DNA of 64,000 nt from Candidatus Rhodoluna planktonica (GCF_001854225.1 NZ_CP015208.1:682001-746000); one strand, 5' to 3'. Positions 17,267 to 26,790 are shown, numbered from the stretch's first letter. The notes: generated by a model from the sequence alone, not told the origin. Numbers and translations: made by a program.

Positions 17267-18316
17267 ATGCGATCTGAATCCAAGTTTCGGCTTAGACGAA
17301 TTGCAGCCATCGGTCTAGTTTTCGTTTTGGTTGCCGGCGGAACCGCGTTCACCTTCCGCTCGGAAATACGCTCGGCTTTTGAGCAAATTATCGGCAATGA
17401 CTATAAGGGCTCTGGAACCACCGAAGTAGATTTTGTGATAGCCGAAGGTGAAACCGGAGAAGATGTCGCAAACAATTTGGTAACTGCCGGCATTACTAAG
17501 AATTTCAGACTTACCTACAAACTCATCCTGGAAAGAAACCAAGTCTTTTATCCGGGCACCTATCGACTAAAACTTGAAATGCCAGCAATCGCAGCTCTCT
17601 CAGCGTTGAGTGACCCGAACAGCCAGGTGACCAACCGGGTTACCATCCGCGAGGGATTACGCATTCATCAAGTTTTTGCAGCACTCAGCGATGCCACCGG
17701 ATTAGCCGTGGAAGATTTCTCCGGTGCGGCTTCCGACCTGTCGAAGTTTGATTTACCGAAAGAAGCTCCAAGTCTTGAGGGTTATCTTTTTCCGGCTACC
17801 TACAGTTTTTCACCGGGCACCAGCGCACTAGACATTCTGCTGACTCTGCGGGAAAGAATGGATGAGGAAATTCAGAAGTTCGGCATCGCCCCAGAGAAAA
17901 TTCACGAAGTTCTCACCTTGGCGTCGATTGTTCAAAAAGAGGCGCGACTCGAGGACGACTTTTACCGTGCTTCACGTGTGTTTCTGAATCGTATCGACCA
18001 GGGCATGAAGCTTCAGTCCGATGCAACGGTCAGCTACGGCGTCAACGGTACGACGGTCGCAACTACCGAGGCTGAACGCAACGCTGATAACGGTTACAAC
18101 ACCTACAAGTACTTTGGTCTACCGATTGGTCCGATATCGGCTCCGGGATCTGTTGCCATCGATGCCGCCTTGAATCCGGCAGACGGAACCTGGCTTTACT
18201 TCTGTACGGTCAATCTTGAAACCGGCGAAACGAGATTCTCAACCACATACGCTGAGCACCAAATTGCAGTTCGTGAGTGGCTGAACTGGATGAAGGAGAA
18301 TCCAGGTTATGAGTAA
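17267..18316 (+). CDS. mltG: Endolytic transglycosylase MltG (YceG)
   Basis: Membrane-bound lytic transglycosylase (349 aa) that cleaves nascent peptidoglycan strands to set glycan length. A basic N-terminus precedes one transmembrane helix (about residues 11-31). A LysM-like region follows, then the YceG domain with the proposed catalytic Glu225 in ASIVQKEA. The later LQSDATVSYG and YNTYKYFGLPIGPI motifs are also characteristic. GAGAGGA precedes the ATG. The 3' end overlaps aroE by 8 nt. Confidence 0.95.
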   Translation: MRSESKFRLRRIAAIGLVFVLVAGGTAFTFRSEIRSAFEQIIGNDYKGSGTTEVDFVIAEGETGEDVANNLVTAGITKNFRLTYKLILERNQVFYPGTYRLKLEMPAIAALSALSDPNSQVTNRVTIREGLRIHQVFAALSDATGLAVEDFSGAASDLSKFDLPKEAPSLEGYLFPATYSFSPGTSALDILLTLRERMDEEIQKFGIAPEKIHEVLTLASIVQKEARLEDDFYRASRVFLNRIDQGMKLQSDATVSYGVNGTTVATTEAERNADNGYNTYKYFGLPIGPISAPGSVAIDAALNPADGTWLYFCTVNLETGETRFSTTYAEHQIAVREWLNWMKENPGYE

Positions 18317-19148
18317 GCGATTCGCGGTTCTGGGAAATCCAATTGGCCATTCAAAATCTCCAGCCATTCACAACGCAGCTTACCGAGTCCTCGGACTTGA
18401 TTGGCAATATGGTCGAGCCGAGGTTGGCAAGGGTGGTCTCTGGTCTTTTATCAAAAGTCTGCCCGAGGTTTGGGATGGGTTTAGCGTCACCATGCCCCTG
18501 AAAGAAGAAGCAACCAGAATCTGCAAAATTGTTGACGAATTCGTGCAGCAAACCGGAGCCACCAACACGCTGGTGCGAAACAATGATGGCAGCTGGTCCG
18601 GATACAACACTGATGTGTTTGGCATTGTTCAAGCCGTGTCTAAGGCCAAGGAGCCAAAGCCCGAAAAAATTCTTATTATCGGCAGCGGCGCGACCGCCAT
18701 GTCGGCACTAGTGGCAGCCAGGTACCTAAACCCGAAAGCAGAAGTTCGAATTCATGCCCGAAACAAACGGACACGTTCGACGCTCATCAAAAAGGGAAAA
18801 TCGCTTGGACTAAGAGCATCTCGATCTTGGCACCTAGGTGGTTCCATCGGTTGGGCTAACCTAACTATCTCGACGCTGCCAGCCGGAGCACTAGATGAGT
18901 TTGCCGAATCAAATTTTGAGCGCAAAAACTTCAAACCTGGTGGAATGCTGCTCGATGTGGCCTACGCCAATTGGCCATCCAAGCTAGCGCTGCTTTGGCA
19001 AGATGCTGACTGTTTCGCGGTTTCTGGAATTGAAATGCTGAAGTGGCAGGCTATCGCCCAAATTCGCATTTTTTTCGGAGGTAATCCGAACATCGAACTA
19101 CCCAATGAAATCGCGGTATTTGAAGCTATGACGGCAGTAACCGAATAG
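18309..19148 (+). CDS. aroE: Shikimate dehydrogenase
   Basis: NADP-dependent reduction of 3-dehydroshikimate to shikimate (279 aa). The substrate-binding N-terminus GNPIGHSKSPAIHNAAY and Lys65 in SVTMPLKEEA are present. The dinucleotide-binding Gly-rich segment LIIGSGATAMSAL follows, and the C-terminal GIEMLKWQA is as expected. The first gene of the aro block, it starts 8 nt inside mltG, so it depends on the upstream transcript or coupling. Confidence 0.95.
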   Translation: MSKRFAVLGNPIGHSKSPAIHNAAYRVLGLDWQYGRAEVGKGGLWSFIKSLPEVWDGFSVTMPLKEEATRICKIVDEFVQQTGATNTLVRNNDGSWSGYNTDVFGIVQAVSKAKEPKPEKILIIGSGATAMSALVAARYLNPKAEVRIHARNKRTRSTLIKKGKSLGLRASRSWHLGGSIGWANLTISTLPAGALDEFAESNFERKNFKPGGMLLDVAYANWPSKLALLWQDADCFAVSGIEMLKWQAIAQIRIFFGGNPNIELPNEIAVFEAMTAVTE

Positions 19149-19169
19149 CGCTGTGCGAGAATAGTCCTC

Positions 19170-20378
19170 ATGTTGCGCTGGATTACTGCCGGAGAGTCTC
19201 ACGGACCCGAATTAGTTGCTGTTGTCGAAGGTTTACCTGCCGGTATTCCGGTGACCACTGAAGAAATTCAACGTGCTCTAGCCAGAAGACGGCTCGGCTA
19301 TGGCCGAGGTGCTCGTATGAAGTTCGAGCAGGATGAAGTCACAATCAGCGGCGGCGTAAGACACGGTCAAACCATGGGTTCACCGGTGGCGATTACCATT
19401 GCCAACACCGAGTGGCCCAAGTGGCAAGAAGTCATGAGCCCAGATCCGGTAGCAGTCGAAAAACTAACCGGCGCCAGAGCCGAACCGCTAACCAGACCGC
19501 GGCCCGGACACGCTGATTTCACCGGCATGCAGAAGTATGGCTTCGAAGAGGCTCGACCTGTGCTTGAACGTGCTAGCGCACGCGAAACCGCTGCACGAGT
19601 TGCACTAGGTGCTGTAGCTTCAAGTTTCTTAAACGAATTAGGTATCCGACTGGTTACCCACACGGTTGGTATCGGGCCTGTGCTGGCGCCGAGAGAATTG
19701 CCGTTACCAACACCCAACGACGTTGATTTGCTCGACGAAGATCCGATGCGTTGTTTTGACCGCGCTGTTTCAAAAGCTATGGTCGAAGAAGTTGATGCCT
19801 GCCACAAAGATGGCGATACCTTAGGAGGCGTCGTAGAGACCTTGGTGTATGGGCTGCCACCTGGCTTGGGCAGTTATGTCCACTGGGATCGTCGACTCGA
19901 TTCGCAACTTGCCGGAGCACTGATGGGTATCCAGGCCATCAAAGGTGTGGAAGTTGGCGATGGATTTGAGACGGCCACACGTAGAGGTTCGGTCGCCCAC
20001 GATGAAATTGAACGTGACGCAGATGGTCTAGTTAAGCGAATAACAGACCGTGCCGGTGGCATTGAGGGCGGAATGAGCAATGGAGAGATTCTTAGGGTCC
20101 GTGCAGCCATGAAGCCGATTTCTACCGTGCCAAAAGCTCTGGCGACAATCGATACTGCAACCGGTGAAGCCGCAAAAGCACACCACCAGCGCTCGGATGT
20201 TTGTGCAGTTCCTGCCGCCGGAGTTGTCGCCGAAGCGATGGTTGCTTTAGTAATTGCCAATTCAGTCCTCGAGAAATTCGGTGGTGACTCAATCGAAGAA
20301 ACGTCGAGAAACCTAAAGTCGTATCTGGAAAACATCCCCGCCGTTTTGCGCAGTGCGCAGACTCTGCCTAATGGCTAA
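19170..20378 (+). CDS. aroC: Chorismate synthase
   Basis: Final step of the shikimate pathway (402 aa), flavin-dependent loss of phosphate from EPSP. Signatures are [38 protein letters not shown]...[18 protein letters not shown], and the C-terminal [20 protein letters not shown]. Length is typical of the long actinobacterial form. Its 3' end overlaps aroK by 8 nt. Confidence 0.97.
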   Translation: MLRWITAGESHGPELVAVVEGLPAGIPVTTEEIQRALARRRLGYGRGARMKFEQDEVTISGGVRHGQTMGSPVAITIANTEWPKWQEVMSPDPVAVEKLTGARAEPLTRPRPGHADFTGMQKYGFEEARPVLERASARETAARVALGAVASSFLNELGIRLVTHTVGIGPVLAPRELPLPTPNDVDLLDEDPMRCFDRAVSKAMVEEVDACHKDGDTLGGVVETLVYGLPPGLGSYVHWDRRLDSQLAGALMGIQAIKGVEVGDGFETATRRGSVAHDEIERDADGLVKRITDRAGGIEGGMSNGEILRVRAAMKPISTVPKALATIDTATGEAAKAHHQRSDVCAVPAAGVVAEAMVALVIANSVLEKFGGDSIEETSRNLKSYLENIPAVLRSAQTLPNG

Positions 20379-20865
20379 AAATATCGTTCTAATTGGGCCA
20401 ATGGGCGTTGGCAAAACAACTATCGGCAAGAAAGTTGCCAAAGCTCTGGGAAAGCAATTTATCGACACCGATTTGGTGATCCAACGCGATCACGGTCCGG
20501 TAGCTGACATTTTTGAACGACTGGGGGAGTCCGAGTTTCGAAACTACGAAACTGCTGCTTTAGTTGAGTCGCTAGCGCAGGATGCGGTCATAGCAACCGG
20601 TGGCGGTATTGTTCTGAGACCCGAAAACCGTAAATTGCTTGAGCAGCACTGGGTTGTCTATCTTTCAACTGACGGTAAACACATGGCTTCTCGTTTGAAA
20701 AACGGGAACCGTCCGCTGCTCAAAAACGGGATGTCCGACTGGAAAGCAATCTACGAAGAGCGAAAGCCCCTCTACCAGTCGCTGGCAAATTTCGAAATTG
20801 CCACCAATTCGAAAACGGTGAACCAGTGCGTTCAAGAAATCAAAGAAATGATCGGTGCCGAATGA
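20371..20865 (+). CDS. aroK: Shikimate kinase
   Basis: ATP-dependent phosphorylation of shikimate (164 aa). The P-loop GPMGVGKT lies at residues 9-16, the shikimate-binding Asp in DTDLVI, FR in the SEFRNYE segment, and the GGG motif in [12 protein letters not shown] chose ATG 20371 over an in-frame GTG at 20353 because it gives the usual short N-terminus ([10 protein letters not shown]). The ATG lies 8 nt inside aroC. The stop overlaps the aroB start (ATGA). Confidence 0.94.
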   Translation: MAKNIVLIGPMGVGKTTIGKKVAKALGKQFIDTDLVIQRDHGPVADIFERLGESEFRNYETAALVESLAQDAVIATGGGIVLRPENRKLLEQHWVVYLSTDGKHMASRLKNGNRPLLKNGMSDWKAIYEERKPLYQSLANFEIATNSKTVNQCVQEIKEMIGAE

Positions 20866-21935
20866 GCAACACCATTACTGTCTCTGCAAATAACCCATAT
20901 CCAGTGATCATTGGTCGCGCTCTACTAGGCGAATTAGCGCCGCTGTTGGGCGAGAAGGTTGCCAAGGTATTGGTTATTCACCCGGTTGGGCTGAGTGCCT
21001 CGGCAGAATTGGTTAAAGAAACCCTCGAGGCTGCCGGTTATGAATGCTTGCTGGCTGGTGTCCCAGATAGTGAAGACGCGAAGCGGGTTGAGGTTGCCGC
21101 TTTCTGCTGGACAATCTTGGGGCAGGCCGATTTCACCAGGTCAGATGCTGTTATCGGATTTGGCGGTGGATCAACGACGGATTTAGCTGGTTTTGTCGCA
21201 GCCACTTGGCTGCGCGGCGTCAGACTCATCCAGATTCCGACCACATTGCTGGGCATGGTCGACGCATCCGTAGGCGGCAAGACCGGCATCAATACTTCTG
21301 AGGGCAAAAATCTGGTGGGTGCATTTCACTCACCATCCGGCGTACTGGTTGATCTCGATGCGTTACAGACCTTGGCCAAGAACGAAATTCTGGCCGGATT
21401 CGCTGAAGTTGTGAAATACGGCTTCATTGCCGACCCGGTTATTCTCGACCTAATTGAAAACAACCTCGCCGAAGCAACCGATCCTAGTAGCGATGTGTTT
21501 GAAGAGATCGTCAGCAGATCGATTCAGATTAAGTCGAATGTGGTCGGTGTTGACTTCAAAGAAAATGGGCTTCGCGAAATTCTCAACTATGGTCACACCC
21601 TGGGTCATGCAATTGAGTTGGCCGAGAGATACAAATGGCGCCACGGAGCGGCCATTTCGATCGGAATGGTTTTTGTTGCCGAGCTTGCCAGACTAGCGGG
21701 ACGGCTTCCGGATGCCGTTGTTGATCGGCACCGCTCGATACTTACTGCTCTGGGTCTGCCAATTAGTTATCCCGCCGAGAAGTGGCCGCAACTTTTGGCA
21801 ACTATGAAGCGTGACAAAAAGGCTCGCGGAGCCAATCTTCGTTTCATTGTTCTCGATGATTTGGCTAAGCCAACAGTAATGACCGCGCCCACCGAGGAAA
21901 TGCTATTTGCCGCTTTCCAAGAGATAACAGCCTAG
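20862..21935 (+). CDS. aroB: 3-Dehydroquinate synthase
   Basis: NAD- and metal-dependent cyclisation of DAHP to 3-dehydroquinate (357 aa). NAD-binding GFGGGSTTDLAGFVAATWLRG is followed by GMVDASVGGKTGIN, and the metal-binding His cluster lies in NYGHTLGHAIE. The ATG at 20862 overlaps the aroK stop by 4 nt; a longer in-frame reading from 20826 would add 12 unrelated residues. aroB-aroK adjacency is typical. Confidence 0.95.
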   Translation: MSNTITVSANNPYPVIIGRALLGELAPLLGEKVAKVLVIHPVGLSASAELVKETLEAAGYECLLAGVPDSEDAKRVEVAAFCWTILGQADFTRSDAVIGFGGGSTTDLAGFVAATWLRGVRLIQIPTTLLGMVDASVGGKTGINTSEGKNLVGAFHSPSGVLVDLDALQTLAKNEILAGFAEVVKYGFIADPVILDLIENNLAEATDPSSDVFEEIVSRSIQIKSNVVGVDFKENGLREILNYGHTLGHAIELAERYKWRHGAAISIGMVFVAELARLAGRLPDAVVDRHRSILTALGLPISYPAEKWPQLLATMKRDKKARGANLRFIVLDDLAKPTVMTAPTEEMLFAAFQEITA

Positions 21936-21944
21936 GGGTAGGCT
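21929..21944 (+). promoter_or_regulatory. Inverted repeat containing the candidate aroQ -10 box
   Basis: AGCCTA-GGGG-TAGGCT is a perfect 6-bp palindrome whose right arm is TAGGCT, ending exactly 6 nt before the aroQ ATG. It straddles the aroB stop codon. It could be a leaderless promoter with an overlapping operator; as an aroB terminator it lacks a T-run. TTTCCA at 21914-21919 is a weak -35 at 19 nt. Confidence 0.45.
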
Positions 21945-21950
21945 TTAGCC

Positions 21951-22382
21951 ATGAGTTCGGTACTTATTCTCAACGGCCCTAATTTGAATCGTTTAGGTTC
22001 GAGAGAGCCTGAAATTTACGGCCACGGCAATTTTGACGAATTGCGCACCAAATGCTCGGATTGGGCGGCAAGCAACGGTCAAACCGTCGATGTACGTCAA
22101 TCTAATTCCGAGTCCGAACTCATCACTTGGCTGCATGAGGCAGTCGATGCCGCGCAGGATGTGATTATCAATCCGGCTGCTTTTACCCACTACAGCTATG
22201 CATTGCGCGATGCCGCGGCGTTAGTTACCAAATCGGGCCAAAGACTAATTGAGGTGCATCTGAGCAACCCTCATTCCAGAGAAGAATTTCGTCACATCAG
22301 CGTTATTTCACCGGTTGCTACTGGGGTAATTGCCGGTTTCGGTTTCGACTCTTACCGGCTTGCTCTTTTGCAACTGGCCTAA
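21951..22382 (+). CDS. aroQ: 3-Dehydroquinate dehydratase, type II
   Basis: Dodecameric type II dehydroquinase (143 aa). The flexible lid with the catalytic arginine and tyrosine is visible in LNRLGSREPEIYG (Tyr23). QSNSE, INPAAFTHYSYALRDA and the catalytic His103 in EVHLSNPHSREEF follow. It is the last aro gene of the block. No Shine-Dalgarno is present and a TAGGCT box sits 6 nt before the ATG, suggesting a leaderless transcript in addition to read-through from aroB, whose stop is 15 nt upstream. Confidence 0.95.
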   Translation: MSSVLILNGPNLNRLGSREPEIYGHGNFDELRTKCSDWAASNGQTVDVRQSNSESELITWLHEAVDAAQDVIINPAAFTHYSYALRDAAALVTKSGQRLIEVHLSNPHSREEFRHISVISPVATGVIAGFGFDSYRLALLQLA

Positions 22383-22411
22383 TTGGGTTCACCACCCTTT
22401 TACGATAAACT
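22383..22411 (+). promoter_or_regulatory. efp promoter
   Basis: TTGGGT (22383-22388) and TAAACT (22406-22411) are separated by 17 nt. Transcription would start near 22418, giving a leader of about 47 nt before the efp ATG. The -10 is identical to that proposed for rpsD. Confidence 0.55.
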
Positions 22412-22418
22412 TTCGAGG

Positions 22419-22445
22419 TTGCCCGACCAAAAGTTGGCGGGACAA
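22419..22445 (+). promoter_or_regulatory. Imperfect hairpin at the predicted 5' end of the efp mRNA
   Basis: A near-palindromic 27-nt segment can fold with CCAA/TTGG nearest the 3-nt loop, a 2x2 internal loop, then CC/GG, a C-A mismatch and TTG/CAA. It begins at the predicted start site, so it may protect the transcript's 5' end. A regulatory role is speculative. Confidence 0.3.
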
Positions 22446-22464
22446 GGTTTAGAAAGCAGAGCCG

Positions 22465-23028
22465 ATGGCAACCTCAAACGATCTTAAAAATGGCATGGTG
22501 CTGAACATTGATGGACAGCTCTGGGCAGTAATCGAATTTCAGCACGTTAAGCCAGGCAAGGGTCCTGCTTTCGTTCGCACCAAGTTGAAGAATGTTTTGA
22601 GCGGCAAGGTTGTCGACAAGACCTTTAACGCCGGGGTAAAAGTTGAGACCGCAAACGTCGACAAGCGTGACATGACCTATCTATACAACGATGGCACCGG
22701 TTATGTCTTCATGGACAAAGACACTTATGACCAGTTCACGCTAGGCGCAGAAATTGTTGGCGATGCAGTCAACTACCTGCTCGAGAATCAAGAGGCAGTA
22801 GTCGCGCTGCACGAGGGAAACCCGATTTACGTGGAGCTTCCTGCATCTGTAGTTCTTTTGATCACCTACACCGAGCCTGGCCTGCAGGGAGATCGTTCAA
22901 CCGGCGGTTCTAAGCCAGCTACTGTCGAAACCGGTCTAGAAATTCAGGTTCCACTATTCGTTGAGCAGGGAACCAGAGTAAAGATTGACACTCGCACTGG
23001 CGACTACCTCGGTCGAATCACTGATTAG
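22465..23028 (+). CDS. efp: Elongation factor P
   Basis: Rescues ribosomes stalled at consecutive prolines (187 aa). Three beta-barrel domains are expected from the length. The domain I loop reads VKPGKGPAF, with Lys32 at the tip flanked as PGKGP. This is the actinobacterial loop type thought to work without lysyl modification, unlike the enterobacterial EpmA/EpmB-modified form. The C-terminal [18 protein letters not shown] is conserved. The gene has its own promoter and is followed by nusB after 2 nt. Confidence 0.97.
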   Translation: MATSNDLKNGMVLNIDGQLWAVIEFQHVKPGKGPAFVRTKLKNVLSGKVVDKTFNAGVKVETANVDKRDMTYLYNDGTGYVFMDKDTYDQFTLGAEIVGDAVNYLLENQEAVVALHEGNPIYVELPASVVLLITYTEPGLQGDRSTGGSKPATVETGLEIQVPLFVEQGTRVKIDTRTGDYLGRITD

Positions 23029-23030
23029 TC

Positions 23031-23450
23031 TTGAGTGCCAGAACTAAGGCTCGCAAACGAGCAATTGATGCCATTTTTGCGGCCGACCTTCGTAAAGTCT
23101 CACCGTCAACCCTATTAGAAACCACCTACGATCAAGTTTCTGACCGCCAGAATCAAGATGAAATCTTTGGTTACGCGCAGCAAATTGTCTCGGGAGTGGT
23201 CGAAAACTACGAAGAAATTGACGATCTTTTAGAGACTTACTCGCAAGGTTGGTCGCTAGAGCGCATGCCAAATGTTGATCGCGCTATTCTGCGAGTGGCC
23301 GCCTGGGAAATCCTGCATAATGACGATGTCCCAGACGGCGTTGCTATCAATGAAGCCGTGGAACTGGCCAAAGAGTACTCAACCGACGATTCCGGAGCCT
23401 TCATCAACGGCTTACTGTCGAGAATTTCCGCAACAAAGACTGCTATCTAA
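23031..23450 (+). CDS. nusB: Transcription antitermination factor NusB
   Basis: All-helical RNA-binding protein (139 aa) that joins NusE (S10) on boxA to support rRNA transcription antitermination. The Arg-rich N-terminus (SARTKARKRAIDAIFAADL) is the RNA-binding face. The C-terminal DGVAINEAVELAKEYSTDDSGAFINGLL is the NusB signature. The TTG start lies 2 nt after efp with no Shine-Dalgarno, implying coupling. It is the last gene before the pyr operon leader. Confidence 0.93.
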   Translation: MSARTKARKRAIDAIFAADLRKVSPSTLLETTYDQVSDRQNQDEIFGYAQQIVSGVVENYEEIDDLLETYSQGWSLERMPNVDRAILRVAAWEILHNDDVPDGVAINEAVELAKEYSTDDSGAFINGLLSRISATKTAI

Positions 23451-23461
23451 CCAGAATCTGT

Positions 23462-23516
23462 TAGTCTGAACCAAGTATTTCCTTTAAGAATTCGTCCTGT
23501 GAGGCGAAGAAGGAGG
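23462..23516 (+). promoter_or_regulatory. PyrR-binding leader hairpin overlapping the pyrR Shine-Dalgarno
   Basis: Positions 23493-23506 read CGTCCTGTGAGGCG and match the PyrR-binding consensus ARUCCNGNGAGGYU at 12 of 14 positions. The loop is closed by TTCG/CGAA (23491-23494 with 23505-23508). A lower stem, CCTT/AAGG (23481-23484 with 23510-23513), pairs into the ribosome-binding site AAGGAGG (23510-23516). UMP-bound PyrR would therefore block pyrR translation. A TANNNT box (TAGTCT, 23462-23467) could be the -10. No terminator hairpin follows, so control is predicted to be translational. Confidence 0.7.
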
Positions 23517-23521
23517 CACGA

Positions 23522-24076
23522 GTGCCCAGTCGCACCGTACTTTCCGCAGAAGATCTGCGCCGAGCAGCCACTCGCATTGCTCACGAAATTCTTGAATCTA
23601 CCGTTTCTGCTGGTGCCAACCCGGTTAGAGAACTCATCCTCTTAGGAATACCGACTAGGGGCGTAGTTATTGCCGAACGAATCGCTGCCATCATCGCCGC
23701 CCATGAACCAGGTTTTGACGCGACCAAAAGTGTTGGCCGACTAGACATCACAATGTATCGAGATGATCTTTCGATGAAACCATCTCGACCAGTGACTGAA
23801 ACCATAATCCCAACACAGGGGATTGCTGACAAAGTCATCGTTCTTGTTGACGATGTTCTATACAGTGGTCGCACTGCTCGAGCCGCACTCGATGCGCTAA
23901 AAGACTTTGGTCGACCGAAAGCCGTGAAACTTGCTGTGCTCGTCGATCGAGGGCACCGCGAACTTCCGATCAGAGCTGATTTTGTTGGCAAAAATTTGCC
24001 CACCTCAAGAGATGAGCGCATTGGCGTGAAGCTAGTCGAAATAGACGGAGTCGATCAGGTGGTGATTGAGTCTTGA
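23522..24076 (+). CDS. pyrR: Bifunctional pyr operon regulator / uracil phosphoribosyltransferase PyrR
   Basis: RNA-binding regulator of pyrimidine synthesis with UPRTase-type fold (184 aa). The PRPP-binding motif [13 protein letters not shown] lies at residues 108-119, and PTRGV and DITMYRDDL segments are conserved. The start is GTG at 23522, 5 nt after AAGGAGG, a Shine-Dalgarno that overlaps the PyrR-binding hairpin. First gene of the operon, it overlaps pyrB by 4 nt, so repression at this site would be passed on by coupling. Confidence 0.95.
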   Translation: MPSRTVLSAEDLRRAATRIAHEILESTVSAGANPVRELILLGIPTRGVVIAERIAAIIAAHEPGFDATKSVGRLDITMYRDDLSMKPSRPVTETIIPTQGIADKVIVLVDDVLYSGRTARAALDALKDFGRPKAVKLAVLVDRGHRELPIRADFVGKNLPTSRDERIGVKLVEIDGVDQVVIES

Positions 24077-25026
24077 AACACCTTCTGAGCACCAAGGACC
24101 TGACCCGCGATCAAGCAATTGAGATTCTAGACATTGCCGAAGAGATGGCTGCGGTCAATTCGCGAGAAATCAAGAAGTTGCCTACCCTGCGTGGCAAAAC
24201 TGTGGTAAATCTCTTTTTTGAAGATTCAACCCGCACCAGAATCAGCTTCGAACTTGCCGCCAAGCGGCTCAGCGCCGACGTTATCAATTTCACAGCCAAG
24301 GGCTCTTCGGTTTCTAAAGGCGAAAGCCTAAAAGACACAGCCCAAACACTTGAGGCGATGGGTGCCGAGGCGGTTGTTATACGCCACTCAGCCTCCGGAG
24401 CAGCACAGAAACTGGCTGAGAGCGACTGGATTGCGGGCGCCATTGTCAATGCCGGCGATGGCACGCACGAGCATCCAACTCAAGCTCTGCTGGATGCGTT
24501 CACGATTCGTAAGCGTCTATACGGGCACTCATCGACTGGAAAAGACCTCTCTGGCGTGAAGGTTGGAATTGTCGGTGACATCCTGCATTCCCGAGTGGCC
24601 CGTTCGAATCTTCACCTGCTCAATACTCTCGGGGCAGAGGTGAACTTCATCGCACCACCGACCCTGCTTCCGGCCATGAGCAATTGGCAAGCAAATTTCC
24701 ACCACAGTTTGGACGACTTTATCGATGGCAGTCATCCCGATGTTTTGATGATGCTAAGAATTCAATTAGAACGAATGAATGCCTCCTATTTCCCGAGCGA
24801 GCGCGAGTACGCTCGAATTTGGGGGATGAACAAAGAGCGCCTGATGCGACTCGCGGAAAAGTCGATCATCATGCACCCTGGCCCGATGAACCGCGGTCTT
24901 GAAATCGACGCCTTTGCCGCCGACAGCCCGCAGTCAACGGTCTTGGAGCAGGTAGCAAACGGCGTATCTGTTCGCATGGCGGTGCTTTATTCACTGCTAT
25001 CAAACGAAGGGGCTTTTCATGCCTGA
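24073..25026 (+). CDS. pyrB: Aspartate carbamoyltransferase catalytic subunit
   Basis: Makes carbamoyl-aspartate from carbamoyl phosphate and aspartate (317 aa). Carbamoyl phosphate-binding STRTR is at residues 52-56 in [28 protein letters not shown] and [12 protein letters not shown] are the other signatures. No pyrI regulatory gene is nearby, as expected outside enterobacteria. The TTG start overlaps the pyrR stop (TTGA, 4 nt), and the end overlaps pyrC by 8 nt. Confidence 0.96.
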   Translation: MKHLLSTKDLTRDQAIEILDIAEEMAAVNSREIKKLPTLRGKTVVNLFFEDSTRTRISFELAAKRLSADVINFTAKGSSVSKGESLKDTAQTLEAMGAEAVVIRHSASGAAQKLAESDWIAGAIVNAGDGTHEHPTQALLDAFTIRKRLYGHSSTGKDLSGVKVGIVGDILHSRVARSNLHLLNTLGAEVNFIAPPTLLPAMSNWQANFHHSLDDFIDGSHPDVLMMLRIQLERMNASYFPSEREYARIWGMNKERLMRLAEKSIIMHPGPMNRGLEIDAFAADSPQSTVLEQVANGVSVRMAVLYSLLSNEGAFHA

Positions 25027-26302
25027 CTTGGTGATTAAGAATGCCACGCTGATCGATGGCTCGATCGCGGATGTACAAATCAGCGGCTCTGAAATAGTTG
25101 CACTTGGCGCCAACCTACCGGGAACTCGTGAAATCGATGCCACCGGTCTCGTAGCTCTCCCAGGATTTGTGGATTTGCACACTCACCTCCGCGAGCCCGG
25201 TTTTGAGCAGAGTGAAACTGTGCTTACCGGAACTCAATCGGCGGCTCTCGGCGGCTACACGGCAGTTCATGCCATGGCCAATACCTCACCCGTGGCTGAC
25301 ACAGCTGGGGTAGTCGAGCAAGTAATGGCATTGGGTCAAGAAGCCGGCTACTGTGATGTTTTTCCGATTGGTGCGGTAACCGTTGGCTTGGCCGGAGAAC
25401 ATCTTGCAGAACTTGGCGCGATGGCCCATTCGAAAGCGAAAGTGCGAGTGTTTTCCGATGATGGAAACTGCGTTTCTGATCCGCTCATTATGCGTCGTGC
25501 CCTCGAATACGTAAAGACCTTTGACGGCGTTATCGCACAACATGCACAAGACCCTCGCCTGACTGTGGCCGCCCAGATGAATGAGGGTATTGTTTCGGCG
25601 GATCTTGGCCTGGCCGGTTGGCCTGCTGTTGCGGAAGAGTCAATAATCGCTCGCGATGTGCTTTTGGCTGAGCACGTCGGTTCCCGAATTCACGTCTGCC
25701 ACCTTTCCACGAAGGGTTCGGTCGACATAATCCGTTGGGCCAAAGCCCGAGGAATTAATGTGACTGCCGAGGTCACTCCGCACCACCTTGTTCTAACGGA
25801 AGATCTGGTTAGAAGCTACGACGCCCGATACAAGGTGAACCCGCCGCTTCGAACAGCTGAGGATGTAGCAGCCCTTCGCGACGCTTTGATTGACGGCACC
25901 ATCGACATCGTCGCGACCGACCACGCACCACATCCAACGGAAGCAAAGGATTGCGAGTGGGCCGCAGCTGCCAACGGAATGATTGGGCTTGAGGCTGCTG
26001 CTTCGATTGCCTACGAGGTACTAATTGCCTCAGGCAAGTCTGATTGGTCTCGTTTTGCTGAAGTGATGAGCCTCAATCCCGCCAAGATTGCCAGAGATTC
26101 AGGTCAGGGACAAAGCTTGCAGGTTGGTTCGGTTGCGAACATTGCGCTCTTCGATCCAAAGACTAAGCGGCCGATGCCGCTAGTTACTGCCTCAAAATCC
26201 ACAAACAATCCTTATACGGGACGAGAGCTTTTGGGCGCCGTTAAGCACACCGTCTACCGCGGAAAAACTACTGTTGAAAACTATGAATTGGTGGTTCAGT
26301 AA
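25019..26302 (+). CDS. pyrC: Dihydroorotase
   Basis: Zinc amidohydrolase that closes carbamoyl-aspartate to dihydroorotate (427 aa, class I type). Metal ligands His54 and His56 lie in [11 protein letters not shown]. Further His positions fall in AQHAQD and CHLSTKGS, and the catalytic Asp in ATDHAPHP. The ATG lies 8 nt inside pyrB, and the last base of the stop codon is the first base of the next gene's ATG. Confidence 0.95.
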   Translation: MPDLVIKNATLIDGSIADVQISGSEIVALGANLPGTREIDATGLVALPGFVDLHTHLREPGFEQSETVLTGTQSAALGGYTAVHAMANTSPVADTAGVVEQVMALGQEAGYCDVFPIGAVTVGLAGEHLAELGAMAHSKAKVRVFSDDGNCVSDPLIMRRALEYVKTFDGVIAQHAQDPRLTVAAQMNEGIVSADLGLAGWPAVAEESIIARDVLLAEHVGSRIHVCHLSTKGSVDIIRWAKARGINVTAEVTPHHLVLTEDLVRSYDARYKVNPPLRTAEDVAALRDALIDGTIDIVATDHAPHPTEAKDCEWAAAANGMIGLEAAASIAYEVLIASGKSDWSRFAEVMSLNPAKIARDSGQGQSLQVGSVANIALFDPKTKRPMPLVTASKSTNNPYTGRELLGAVKHTVYRGKTTVENYELVVQ

Positions 26303-26790
26303 TGGCCGATTGGCAAATTCAGCTAACTCTTATCTCTTTGGCGATTGTCTTGACAGCCGCATTTCTAGCTGTCAACGGATGGCGCCGCCGAACTCGGGAA
26401 CAGGCAAGTCTGCTCGACGAGCCGGCAATGGCACCCACTGAATTTGGCTCGCTACTTGAAGCCAACCGCGGTGACTACGTGGCAACAACATTTGCCGATG
26501 ATTACCTAAACCGTGTTTCCGCCTACGGACTAGGCATCAGGGGCAAGGCTGATTTCGAACTTTTTGATAATGGTTTACTTATTCTCCGTCACGGAGAGCG
26601 ACCGCTGTTTATTGCATCCGCTGAGATGAATTCGGTGGAACGAAATCAGGCGGTAATCGATCGAGCCGTAGAACGAAATGGCCTGCTGACTATCGTTCAT
26701 CGTGGAAATTTGGCAACCCACATTCGTCTTGCCACAAGCGAAGCCAACGAAAGATTTTTCAATCTGCTGAAGAAGGAAGTAACCAATTGA
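26302..26790 (+). CDS. Conserved membrane protein between pyrC and carA (PH-like domain)
   Basis: 162 aa. One N-terminal transmembrane helix (about residues 7-26, [20 protein letters not shown]) is followed by a basic RRRTRE stop-transfer segment and a soluble domain of about 120 residues. Actinobacteria commonly carry a gene of this kind between pyrC and carA (Rv1382 in Mycobacterium tuberculosis). The soluble part is usually annotated as PH-like. No catalytic motif is visible and the role is unknown. It overlaps pyrC by 1 nt and carA by 4 nt, so it is made in step with the pyrimidine enzymes. Confidence 0.8.
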   Translation: MADWQIQLTLISLAIVLTAAFLAVNGWRRRTREQASLLDEPAMAPTEFGSLLEANRGDYVATTFADDYLNRVSAYGLGIRGKADFELFDNGLLILRHGERPLFIASAEMNSVERNQAVIDRAVERNGLLTIVHRGNLATHIRLATSEANERFFNLLKKEVTN

